Of a stretch of 15,398 nt of DNA, positions 5,334-12,244 are shown one piece after another. Position 1 is the stretch's first letter. Each line of letters starts with the position of its first letter. Made by a program: the position numbers and the translations under genes. This DNA is from Cellvibrio sp. (GTDB lineage: Bacteria > Pseudomonadota > Gammaproteobacteria > Pseudomonadales > Cellvibrionaceae), in assembly GCA_003524365.1 (NCBI GenBank), contig DQHS01000023.1, positions 10,338 to 25,735 on the forward strand. Direction: 5' to 3'. The notes under the pieces were generated by a model, which was not told the origin of the DNA, searched no databases, and was given only the letters and a program-made list of their open reading frames with translations.

Positions 5334-7481
5334 ATGTATCAAGGAAAAGCCCTAAAGGTTTCGCTATTGCCTGATGGTATTGCTGAACTTACCTTTGATC
5401 TGCAAGGCGAATCGGTGAACAAATTCAGTTTGCTGGTTGTTTCCGAACTTCAGAATGTACTTGATCTGCTTGAAACAGCAAAAGATATCCGTGGGTTGCT
5501 GATCAAGAGTGCGAAAGATGTGTTTATCGTGGGTGCCGATATTATGGAATTCAGCACAGTATTCGCCTCTGGCCCAGAGCAAATCACCGGTCATTTGGCG
5601 GCTAATAATCGCAATTTTTGCCGCCTTGAAGATCTACCATTTCCTACTGTTGTCGCCATTAACGGTTTTGCATTGGGTGGCGGGTTGGAATTTTGTTTGT
5701 CATGTGATTACCGCATCGCCAGTACAGCTGCTAAAGTCGGTTTGCCTGAGACCAAGTTGGGAATTATTCCTGGCTGGGGTGGCACAGTACGCCTGCCGCG
5801 CGTTGCAGGGCTTGATACCGCAGTTGAATGGATCGCTGCGGGGAAAGAAAACGATGCAGATGCTGCTTTAGCCGCGCGTGTTGTTGATGCAGTGGTTGAG
5901 CCTGCAAAATTAAACGACGCTGCGCTGAATTGCTTGCAGCAATGTATTAGCGGTAAGTTTGATTATCAGGCACGTCGAGCGCAGAAAAAATCACCGCTCA
6001 AATTAAATTTTATTGAATCCATGATGGCGTTTGAAACTTCCAAAGCTTTTGTAGGCGCGCAAGCAGGGCGTAATTATCCCGCACCTGTTACCGCGATTAA
6101 AGCTATGCAAAAAGCGGCCGACAAAGGTCGCGATGAAGCATTGCAAGCCGAAGCCGAAGGTTTTGCCAAAATGGCGCAAACGCCTGTTGCACAATCGCTG
6201 GTGGGTATTTTTATTAACGAGCAAATCCTTGGCAAAAAAGCCAAGGGTTGGGAGAAAAAAGCCGATAAAAAAATCGCGCGCGCAGCAGTTTTGGGGGCGG
6301 GGATTATGGGCGGCGGTATTGCGTATCAGTCGGCTCTAAAAGGTGTACCGATAAAAATGAAAGACATTGCGCAACAGGGCATAGATCTTGGCCTTGCAGA
6401 AGCAAATAAATTATTGAGTAAACGAGTTGAGCGCAAAAAATTAACCGCGACCGAAATGGGCAATGTACTTAATCGAATTGAACCCGCGCTGACTTACGAT
6501 GGTTTTGATCAGATTGATATTGTGGTTGAGGCTGTTGTTGAAAACCCTAAAGTGAAAAAAGCGGTGTTGGCGGAGGTTGAAACTAAAGTCAGCAGCGATA
6601 CCGTACTCGCATCAAATACCTCGACTATTTCCATCACCTACCTCGCCGAAGGTTTAGCGCGCCCGGAAAATTTTTGCGGCATGCACTTTTTTAATCCCGT
6701 ACACATGATGCCGTTGGTAGAAGTAATTCGTGGCGAAAAAACCTCCGACAATGCTATTGCCCGCACAGTGGCCTATGCCAATGCAATGGGCAAAAAACCG
6801 ATTGTTGTAAAAGATTGCCCCGGTTTTTTAGTGAACCGTGTGCTGTTCCCCTATTTGGCTGGCTTTGCAATGTTGTTGCGTGATGGCGTTGATTTTCAGC
6901 GCATCGATAAGCTGATGGAAACTTGGGGCTGGCCAATGGGGCCCGCCTATTTATTGGATGTAGTTGGTATAGACACCGCAGTACACGCTGAAAAAGTCAT
7001 GGCGAATGGCTTCCCTGATCGGATGCAGCGCGATTTTACGTCCTGCACCGATGCACTCTTTGCTGCCGGTCGTCTCGGTCAGAAAAACGAAAAAGGGTTT
7101 TACAATTACGAGCTTGATAAAAAGGGCAAACCGGCCAAAGTGGCTGCCCCTGAAGTTGTCGATATTCTTAAGCCAACTATTCAAGGTGTGATTGAAATCA
7201 GCGACGAAGATATTATTGCGCGCATGATGATTCCGATGGCAACTGAGTTAACGCGCTGTCTTGATGAAGGCATAGTGGAGACCGCTGCCGAAGCGGATAT
7301 GGCATTGGTTTACGGCACAGGCTTCCCACCATTTCGCGGCGGCGTATTCCGTTGGATCGATTTTATTGGTGCGCAAACTTTTTGCGATATGGCTGCAAAA
7401 TTTACCGCTCTGGGCGCACTTTACCAAGCACCGGACAGCCTCAAAGCCAAAGCGGCTAACAACCAAAAATTTTACGGCTAA
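5334..7481 (+). CDS. fadB: Fatty acid oxidation complex subunit alpha FadB
   Basis: A 715-residue multifunctional protein (E. coli FadB 729) that with FadA carries out the beta-oxidation cycle: enoyl-CoA hydratase and isomerase in the N-terminal part and L-3-hydroxyacyl-CoA dehydrogenase in the C-terminal part. Seen: the crotonase oxyanion region NGFALGGGLEFCLSCDYRIA with catalytic Glu119, then Glu139 in GLPETKLGIIPGWGGTVRLP; a Rossmann loop GAGIMG at 321-326; the dehydrogenase motif NTSTISI and catalytic His451 in HFFNPVHMMPLVEV; and KDCPGFLVNRVLFPY. All key residues are present. The start is an ATG with AGAGAG 7 bases upstream (5321-5326). It forms an operon with fadA, 12 bases downstream. 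Confidence 0.98.
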   Translation: MYQGKALKVSLLPDGIAELTFDLQGESVNKFSLLVVSELQNVLDLLETAKDIRGLLIKSAKDVFIVGADIMEFSTVFASGPEQITGHLAANNRNFCRLEDLPFPTVVAINGFALGGGLEFCLSCDYRIASTAAKVGLPETKLGIIPGWGGTVRLPRVAGLDTAVEWIAAGKENDADAALAARVVDAVVEPAKLNDAALNCLQQCISGKFDYQARRAQKKSPLKLNFIESMMAFETSKAFVGAQAGRNYPAPVTAIKAMQKAADKGRDEALQAEAEGFAKMAQTPVAQSLVGIFINEQILGKKAKGWEKKADKKIARAAVLGAGIMGGGIAYQSALKGVPIKMKDIAQQGIDLGLAEANKLLSKRVERKKLTATEMGNVLNRIEPALTYDGFDQIDIVVEAVVENPKVKKAVLAEVETKVSSDTVLASNTSTISITYLAEGLARPENFCGMHFFNPVHMMPLVEVIRGEKTSDNAIARTVAYANAMGKKPIVVKDCPGFLVNRVLFPYLAGFAMLLRDGVDFQRIDKLMETWGWPMGPAYLLDVVGIDTAVHAEKVMANGFPDRMQRDFTSCTDALFAAGRLGQKNEKGFYNYELDKKGKPAKVAAPEVVDILKPTIQGVIEISDEDIIARMMIPMATELTRCLDEGIVETAAEADMALVYGTGFPPFRGGVFRWIDFIGAQTFCDMAAKFTALGALYQAPDSLKAKAANNQKFYG

Positions 7482-7493
7482 GGAGTCATTCTA

Positions 7494-8672
7494 ATGAGCT
7501 TACAACCACGCGACGCCGTTATTGTTGATTACGCCCGCAGCGCTATGGGGCGCTCCAAAAATGGCTGCTTCCGCCATATGCGCGCCGATGATATTTCTGC
7601 GGCGATTATTAAAGGCTTGCTCGCACGCAATCCAAAACTTGATCCAGCTACGATTGATGATTTGCTTTGGGGTTGTGTAATGCAGCGCGAAGAGCAGGCG
7701 TTTAACGTAGCGCGCAATATTTTATTGTTGGCCGGTTTACCGCACACAATTCCCGCGCAAACTATTAATCGACTCTGTGGTTCTTCAATGTCAGCGTTGC
7801 ATACTGCAACGGTGAATATTCGCGCGGGGCAGGGCGATGTCTATTTAATCGGTGGTGTCGAACATATGGGGCATTTGCCGATGTATGAATCGGTCAGCAT
7901 CAATCCTCTGTTGGGTTTATCTGTCGCGAAAGCGGCAGGCAATATGGGCATGACCGCTGAATACCTGGCGCTCTTGCATGGCATCAATCGCCAGCAAATG
8001 GATGAGTTTGGCGCGCGCTCACATCAGTTGGCGGCCAAAGCACGTGAGACGGGTAAATTCAGCCGCGAAATTATTGCGGTGGACGGTCATAACAGCGATG
8101 GGTTTTTAATGTCGGTTGATCAAGACGAAACTATTCGCCCGGAAACTACGGTTGAAGCATTGGCCAAATTGCCACCGGTGTTCGATCCTAAAAATGGTCA
8201 GGTGACCGCCGGTACTTCATCGCAATTGAGTGATGGTGCTTCGGTAATGTTAGTGATGTCTGCGGAGCGTGCAAAATCTTTGGGTTTAAAACCTATCGCA
8301 AAAGTGGTTTCGCTTGGTCTCGCTGGCGTTGATCCTTCGATTATGGGTTACGGCCCTGTGCCTTCTACAGAAAAAGCACTGAAATCAGCCAATCTGACTA
8401 TTGAAGATATTGATGCCGTCGAACTCAATGAGGCTTTTGCTGCTCAGGCACTGCCGGTGTTGAAAGATTTAAAACTGCTGGATGTAATGAACGATAAGGT
8501 CAATGTGCACGGCGGTGCCATTGCTCTGGGCCACCCATTCGGTTGCTCTGGAACTCGCATCACCGGTTCATTATTAACTGTGATGCAGGATCGTGATTTG
8601 AATTTGGGGGTTTCGACTATGTGTATAGGTTTGGGGCAGGGGATTACAACCGTGTTGGAACGATTGAATTAA
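7494..8672 (+). CDS. fadA: 3-ketoacyl-CoA thiolase FadA
   Basis: A 392-residue thiolase (E. coli FadA 387), the beta subunit of the fatty acid oxidation complex, cleaving 3-ketoacyl-CoA to acetyl-CoA and a shortened acyl-CoA. Catalytic residues are all visible: nucleophile Cys95 in NRLCGSSMSALH, His347 in GGAIALGHPFGCSGTR, and Cys377 in CIGLGQGI. The start ATG has AGGAG at 7481-7485, overlapping the last base of the fadB stop, with 8 bases of spacing, which supports translation from a shared fadBA mRNA. A strong terminator closes the operon. Confidence 0.98.
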   Translation: MSLQPRDAVIVDYARSAMGRSKNGCFRHMRADDISAAIIKGLLARNPKLDPATIDDLLWGCVMQREEQAFNVARNILLLAGLPHTIPAQTINRLCGSSMSALHTATVNIRAGQGDVYLIGGVEHMGHLPMYESVSINPLLGLSVAKAAGNMGMTAEYLALLHGINRQQMDEFGARSHQLAAKARETGKFSREIIAVDGHNSDGFLMSVDQDETIRPETTVEALAKLPPVFDPKNGQVTAGTSSQLSDGASVMLVMSAERAKSLGLKPIAKVVSLGLAGVDPSIMGYGPVPSTEKALKSANLTIEDIDAVELNEAFAAQALPVLKDLKLLDVMNDKVNVHGGAIALGHPFGCSGTRITGSLLTVMQDRDLNLGVSTMCIGLGQGITTVLERLN

Positions 8673-8698
8673 TTTACTGTTCAAACTTGTCATTATCG

Positions 8699-8732
8699 AT
8701 AAAGGGTCAACTTGCGTTGGCCCTTTATTTTT
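8699..8732 (+). terminator. Intrinsic terminator of the fadBA operon
   Basis: A 13-bp stem with one G-U pair: ATAAAGGGTCAAC (8699-8711) pairs with GTTGGCCCTTTAT (8716-8728) around a TTGC tetraloop, followed by TTTTT. It lies 26 bases after the fadA stop. Confidence 0.93.
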
Positions 8733-8741
8733 GTGGTTACA

Positions 8742-8758
8742 AAAACCATTATGGTTTT
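8742..8758. repeat. Inverted repeat AAAACCAT-T-ATGGTTTT
   Basis: A perfect 8+8 dyad with a single central base, just after the fadBA terminator and about 65 bases before the next gene. It could be an operator for the downstream gene or a second short hairpin (7-bp stem, 3-base loop). Confidence 0.45.
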
Positions 8759-8781
8759 CAGTAATTCTAAATTGATCTGTC

Positions 8782-8790
8782 TGCTAAACT
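8782..8790 (+). promoter_or_regulatory. Possible extended -10 promoter element for the cupin gene
   Basis: TGCTAAACT, an extended -10 (TG-N-TAAACT), is followed by GCG and ends 32 bases before the start of the next gene. No good -35 box is seen. The same element, TGTTAAACTGCG, occurs before the gene at 10307. Confidence 0.4.
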
Positions 8791-8822
8791 GCGCACCATA
8801 AGCCATTTTTGGGAAACACGCG

Positions 8823-10253
8823 TTGATTCATTACTGCACGGACAAAACGATTTCAGCTAGCATGTTGATTGAACGGTCAATCCAGCAGTTAGCGGTTGCC
8901 GCCGGCGAGTCTCTACAAACACTACATCTTGTAATTCAGTTTTCCCATACGCAATATTATCTGCCAGATCAGCCAAAACTGGAGTTGTTAGCCCTAGTTT
9001 CGCTCAGTAAATACAGCGACGCGACTGTATTAGTCGACGGTAGTATTTTCCATTTTACCCCTGAGCGATTCGAGCAGTTGAGATTGTTGTCTGATGGTTC
9101 TTGCGATACTAGCAGTGTGCTCAAAAGCTACTGCCAAAATCATTCACTACCGTGGCTGGCAATGTCAGATCCCTGGTTACTTACACCAATTTATATCCCC
9201 AAGCCTTGGGGGCAAGAGATTTGGTATACCGGCATCGAGGCGCGTGGTCAGGCTGAGGTGACGGGCGATATAGGCAACATTCCCTTACCATGGCTCTTGG
9301 ACTTAATGGCTGACTGCACCGGATTGTGTTATGGATGCCAACCTATTTTGCTTAAAGTTTTGGATCCTCTACCTGACGAGGTTTATGGTGATCTCTACTT
9401 TGAGCTTCATCGGGAAAAACAAGAAGTTTATGTTGTTACTCATATAGACCAGAGGGCTTGGCCTGACGGTATTGGTGCAATCCAGTTGGGGTTTGCGCCT
9501 CAAGCGCGCCAGCGTTATAAAACTGATGATGAATTTAAACAAGCTTATCTGAATTCGGTTAACGGTTACGAACAAATCAGACGCCTGCTTGATCACAAGT
9601 TGGATGAAAAAAAAGCCGCAGCTGGAATTGAAGTGAGCCAGCCTGTGACTGCTTCACAGTTAGTAGATTGGATTAGCACACTAGCTCAACAAACTGAAAA
9701 TAGAGAATTAATTGATAAAGAAGTAGAGCTGCGCAACGCTATGAACAGCTTTGTGCAAGAGTATCCATTAGCTGTTGGCGATGTAGTGACGGTCCCAAAA
9801 CTGGTACCGCATGCGTTGCAGCATGGCGTTCGTGTCGTAGAATTCCAGACTCCTGTTTACGAGCGCAAAATTCTCAGCTTCGGGCAAAAGGTATTGACCC
9901 AAGCCCGTTGGGATACTCAAGAAGCACTTGAGCTGGTTGATTTGGGTGTTGCCGGACTTCAGTCGCCGGAGCTAGTGAGCGTTACTCCACAGTTACGGAT
10001 TGAGCGTATTGTAAACTTCAATGATTTTGAAGTGCAGCGTATTCAGCTAGATGGTCACCATACATTTAACGGAGATGTTTACAGCGTCTTGATGGTATTA
10101 CAGGGCAGATTAACCTTGGGCTGTACTGAGCGAAGGAGAACCTTAAATCCAGGCCAAGCTGTGTTGCTACCGAAGGTGAAGAAAGGATGGTTAGTAACGA
10201 GTTCTGCCCCTTGTCTATTTTTGCTAGCCTCGCCCCGGCAGTCGGCTCAATAG
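8823..10253 (+). CDS. Phosphomannose-isomerase-like two-cupin protein, function unknown
   Basis: A 476-residue protein that I cannot name. It resembles the cupin-type (class I) mannose-6-phosphate isomerase superfamily: PKPWGQEIW at 126-134, LLKVLD at 176-181 (like the family's LVK-LD strand), a strand with H196 and E201 (YFELHREKQEVYVV), then GDVVTVPKLVPHALQHGVRVVEFQTP, where H330 and E340 sit where the isomerase has metal ligands. A second cupin-like barrel lies at about 400-470 (HHTFNGDVYSVLMVLQGRLTL, LNPGQAVLLP). The normal isomerase motif around the first metal ligands (QVHPDD, KTEMWY) is shortened, so activity on mannose-6-phosphate is uncertain. The first about 115 residues match nothing I recognise. 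The start is TTG with GGGA 8 bases upstream; the alternative ATG at 8862 lacks a ribosome binding site. No sugar-metabolism genes are nearby. Confidence 0.75.
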   Translation: MIHYCTDKTISASMLIERSIQQLAVAAGESLQTLHLVIQFSHTQYYLPDQPKLELLALVSLSKYSDATVLVDGSIFHFTPERFEQLRLLSDGSCDTSSVLKSYCQNHSLPWLAMSDPWLLTPIYIPKPWGQEIWYTGIEARGQAEVTGDIGNIPLPWLLDLMADCTGLCYGCQPILLKVLDPLPDEVYGDLYFELHREKQEVYVVTHIDQRAWPDGIGAIQLGFAPQARQRYKTDDEFKQAYLNSVNGYEQIRRLLDHKLDEKKAAAGIEVSQPVTASQLVDWISTLAQQTENRELIDKEVELRNAMNSFVQEYPLAVGDVVTVPKLVPHALQHGVRVVEFQTPVYERKILSFGQKVLTQARWDTQEALELVDLGVAGLQSPELVSVTPQLRIERIVNFNDFEVQRIQLDGHHTFNGDVYSVLMVLQGRLTLGCTERRRTLNPGQAVLLPKVKKGWLVTSSAPCLFLLASPRQSAQ

Positions 10254-10270
10254 GCTTTAAGGTAATTGGA

Positions 10271-10279
10271 TGTTAAACT
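10271..10279 (+). promoter_or_regulatory. Possible extended -10 promoter element for the 88-residue gene
   Basis: TGTTAAACT followed by GCG, 27 bases before the start at 10307; it matches the element before the preceding gene. No clear -35 box. Confidence 0.4.
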
Positions 10280-10306
10280 GCGTCCCCATTTTGCGCTGAG
10301 GTAGCC

Positions 10307-10573
10307 ATGTCGTCTTTTTACGAAATTATTGAATTGTTGAACGGAGATGTTGCTTTGGCACGTGCTGACGATGAAAAAAATGAGCCTTTGGTGACGATTC
10401 GTTTTTCGCAAGAGTCCCTGGCTTTTTTAGGCGAAGAAAAATTTCTGGTTGCTAAGGCAATGATTGAAGCGGGGATGGAGGTTGCTGGTGATATTGCAGA
10501 TCAACAAGCTGAGGTTATGTTGGATGATGTACTGGAAGAGTTAAGTGAGACTGAAAAATTGATGTTGCACTAG
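10307..10573 (+). CDS. Small acidic hypothetical protein
   Basis: An 88-residue soluble protein with no signal peptide or membrane segment. It is strongly acidic (many Asp and Glu, especially in the last 30 residues, MLDDVLEELSETEKLMLH). The N-terminal half reads as beta strands (FYEIIELLNGDVALARAD, PLVTIRFS) and the C-terminal half as helices. A small protein of similar beginning (MSSFYE-IEL-NG-) occurs, as far as I recall, near sulA-lexA in Pseudomonas, so it is likely a conserved gene rather than a chance frame. The start is supported by GAGGT at 10298-10302. It converges on sulA, 156 bases away. No function assigned. Confidence 0.78.
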   Translation: MSSFYEIIELLNGDVALARADDEKNEPLVTIRFSQESLAFLGEEKFLVAKAMIEAGMEVAGDIADQQAEVMLDDVLEELSETEKLMLH

Positions 10574-10729
10574 GTGTGATTGGATAGGTAAAACCTGCGT
10601 CGGTTTCAATGCTAATTCTTTTACAGCTTTTGAGGCTTTGCCTCCCTGCGTTACTCCACTGGTTCGAAGTAATACATCCTGCCCTATAAAATCTGATTGT
10701 TACAAATTCGTGATCAGCTTAGCGAATTG
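10574..10729. other. Convergent intergenic region with short hairpins
   Basis: The region lies between the 88-residue gene and the 3' end of sulA. It holds a small hairpin GAGGC-TTT-GCCTC (10632-10644), an AAACC/GGTTT stem at 10592-10606, and a bulged repeat ACAAATTCG (10702-10710) with CGAATTGT (10723-10730) at the sulA stop. None has a convincing T tract, so terminators here remain unproven. Confidence 0.35.
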
Positions 10730-11140
10730 TTAGCGCACCCTTAGTAATAACCCCTGACATTCACCAATTTTAGCTGCTACTTCAAGCTGCGTGAGTTCTT
10801 TATCAGTCAATTTCCCCGGGCTTGATATGACCGTATGACTATTGCCTGCAGAAAGTGCTTCCCATGTGATCCACAAGAGCGTTTGCGGATTCTGACAATG
10901 AATCACACGAATATAGCGCGTATTAACGCCATAAGACTCCAGTAACTCGCGGCTAATGTTATGGGGCGCTATCCAGGTAATCCAGCGGTCACTGCATGCA
11001 TTACTAAGAAAGGCAATCATTGGCAGGAGCAAGGCAACTTGCTCCGGCGAGTCACTGGTGAGTACCAGCTCGGTAACACCACTGGCAGGTTGCTGACGAA
11101 CGATTGATTGTTGCGGTATAACTCTTGCGATATTAGTCAC
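10730..11140 (-). CDS. sulA: SOS cell division inhibitor SulA
   Basis: A 136-residue SulA-family protein (E. coli SulA 169), expected to bind FtsZ and block septum formation during DNA damage. The conserved core is visible: VTELVLTSDSPEQVALLLPMIAFLS, SDRWITWIAPHNISRELLESYG, then IRVIHCQNPQTLLWITWEALSAGNSHTVI and a C-terminal GECQGLLLRVR. Its N-terminus is shorter than in E. coli. The start is GTG, placed 8 bases inside the lexA 3' end, with AGGAG 9 bases upstream inside lexA, so translation is probably coupled. A lexA-sulA operon is also found in pseudomonads; in E. coli sulA stands apart. Expression would follow the two LexA boxes upstream of lexA. Confidence 0.9.
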   Translation of the reverse strand: MTNIARVIPQQSIVRQQPASGVTELVLTSDSPEQVALLLPMIAFLSNACSDRWITWIAPHNISRELLESYGVNTRYIRVIHCQNPQTLLWITWEALSAGNSHTVISSPGKLTDKELTQLEVAAKIGECQGLLLRVR

Positions 11141-11735
11141 GACGAATCACTCCTACACTAAGGCCTTCAATACTGAACTCTTGATCACGCATATCTACCA
11201 AGATGACATCGAATTCCGGGTTTTCTGGCCACAATTCAACTTGTGCCTTATTGCCTGCGCGCTTGAAGCGCTTAACGGTAACTTCTTCACCAATACGTGC
11301 CACCACGATTTGCCCATTACGAACCTGATCGGTTTTATGGACTGCAAGTAAATCACCATCAAGAATGCCAGCATCTTTCATGCTCATGCCGTGAACGCGA
11401 AGGAAAAAATCTGCGCTGGGTGAGAAAAAGCTCTGGGGGATGTTGCAGTAATCTTCGATGTGGGCTTGCGCGAGTATCGGGTTACCAGCGGCTACACGTC
11501 CAATAATAGGAATGCCCGATTGCAGTTCTGGCAATTTTATTCCGCGCGATGCACCGGGGATAATTTCAATAGCGCCCTTGCGAGCCAGGGCCTTGATATG
11601 TTCTTCAGCGGCATTAGCTGACTTAAAGCCGAGAATACGAGCGATTTCGGCGCGCGTGGGCGGATAACCTGTTTCGTCCGCATAGGTGCGGATGAGCTGT
11701 AGTACCTGTTCCTGGCGCGGTGTTAAGTCAGACAT
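11133..11735 (-). CDS. lexA: SOS repressor LexA
   Basis: A 200-residue LexA (E. coli 202), the repressor-protease that controls the SOS regulon. The N-terminal winged helix (about 1-65) contains LTPRQEQVLQLI, PPTRAEIARILGFKSANAAEEHIKALARKG and IEIIPGASRGI. The self-cleavage bond is Ala83-Gly84 (GRVAAGNP), and the catalytic dyad is Ser118 (RVHGMSMKD) and Lys155 (EVTVKRFK). All are intact, so RecA-stimulated autocleavage is expected. The start ATG has AGGAGA 5 bases upstream (plus-strand 11741-11746). It is followed with 8 bases of overlap by sulA. Confidence 0.98.
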   Translation of the reverse strand: MSDLTPRQEQVLQLIRTYADETGYPPTRAEIARILGFKSANAAEEHIKALARKGAIEIIPGASRGIKLPELQSGIPIIGRVAAGNPILAQAHIEDYCNIPQSFFSPSADFFLRVHGMSMKDAGILDGDLLAVHKTDQVRNGQIVVARIGEEVTVKRFKRAGNKAQVELWPENPEFDVILVDMRDQEFSIEGLSVGVIRRD

Positions 11736-11750
11736 GGTGCTCTCCTGAAT

Positions 11751-11766
11751 CTGTTTATTTGTACAG
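11751..11766 (-). promoter_or_regulatory. LexA (SOS) box, proximal
   Basis: CTGTTTATTTGTACAG fits the gammaproteobacterial CTG-N10-CAG SOS box exactly. It lies 15 bases upstream of the lexA start codon, near the expected transcription start. Confidence 0.9.
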
Positions 11767-11769
11767 TGG

Positions 11770-11785
11770 TTGTGATTATATACAG
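11770..11785 (-). promoter_or_regulatory. LexA (SOS) box, distal
   Basis: Read on the minus strand this is CTGTATATAATCACAA: a perfect left half (CTGTATATA) and a degenerate right half (CAA for CAG). It overlaps the -10 box and lies 3 bases from the proximal box. Two adjacent boxes before lexA also occur in E. coli. Confidence 0.8.
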
Positions 11786-11802
11786 TAATTCAGGTTGTGC
11801 AA
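11775..11802 (-). promoter_or_regulatory. lexA-sulA sigma70 promoter
   Basis: On the minus strand a -35 TTGCAC (plus 11797-11802) and a -10 TATAAT (plus 11775-11780) are separated by 16 bases. The -10 sits inside the distal LexA box, so LexA binding would block RNA polymerase. Confidence 0.85.
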
Positions 11803-11821
11803 TAGTTTTTCAATCTGCTGT

Positions 11822-12184
11822 TTATTTCACCCTGTCACCGTAGCGAATGCTCTGCAATTGGCCGCGTGCAAAGTAGAGATGGGTAATGAATTTGCCCTTG
11901 CCCGGGTTGTAGGTCCAGATATCTATGTTCTCGCAAGTGGCGATAGCAATGTTGTTTTGAACATTATTATTTCCATTTTGTATGCCCTGTGGTTGGGTTG
12001 TTGCCGCTACAGGCTGGCAGAAGTTGTCAGTCATTACTGGATCGCCGCACTTATCGAGCACATCCGATTTGGTATCGCCAATCTGTGCGAGTTTGGTTTT
12101 ACAACGCAAGGAATCCGCGAAGCTAATATTGGAAGAGCTTGCGAAAATTGCTGCGAATAAAATTGAAGCACAATATCTGTTCAT
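11822..12184 (-). CDS. DUF2845 family secreted protein
   Basis: A 120-residue protein with an N-terminal signal peptide (MNRYCASILFAAIFASSSNI, probable cleavage after SFA), so the mature form is likely periplasmic. The mature part starts with the DUF2845 pattern LRCKTKLAQIGDTKSDVLDK, then CGDP, and ends with a strand pair typical of the family (DIWTYNPGKGKFITHLYF, GQLQSIRYGDR). Four cysteines in the mature part (28, 46, 56, 84) could form two disulfides. An Asn/Gln-rich loop lies at about 66-78 (QGIQNGNNNVQNN). The start has a strong AAGGAG 6 bases upstream. It is read in the same direction as lexA but ends just outside the lexA promoter; the function of the family is unknown. Confidence 0.85.
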   Translation of the reverse strand: MNRYCASILFAAIFASSSNISFADSLRCKTKLAQIGDTKSDVLDKCGDPVMTDNFCQPVAATTQPQGIQNGNNNVQNNIAIATCENIDIWTYNPGKGKFITHLYFARGQLQSIRYGDRVK

Positions 12185-12244
12185 GATTTTCTCCTTGTTA
12201 GTGATGCTATTAACTCTAGTCGCCGTGACTGAATGCGAAATGAA

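Noticed and set aside
10632..10644. GAGGC-TTT-GCCTC hairpin as a terminator for the 88-residue gene or sulA.
   Set aside because: Short stem and no T run on either strand after it.
10702..10730. Bulged inverted repeat at the sulA stop as an intrinsic terminator on the minus strand.
   Set aside because: The stem is AT-rich with a bulge, and the following minus-strand sequence lacks a compact T tract.
11795..12160. A 121-residue plus-strand frame antisense to the DUF2845 gene.
   Set aside because: The minus-strand frame has a signal peptide, a family pattern and a strong ribosome binding site; the plus frame has none of these.
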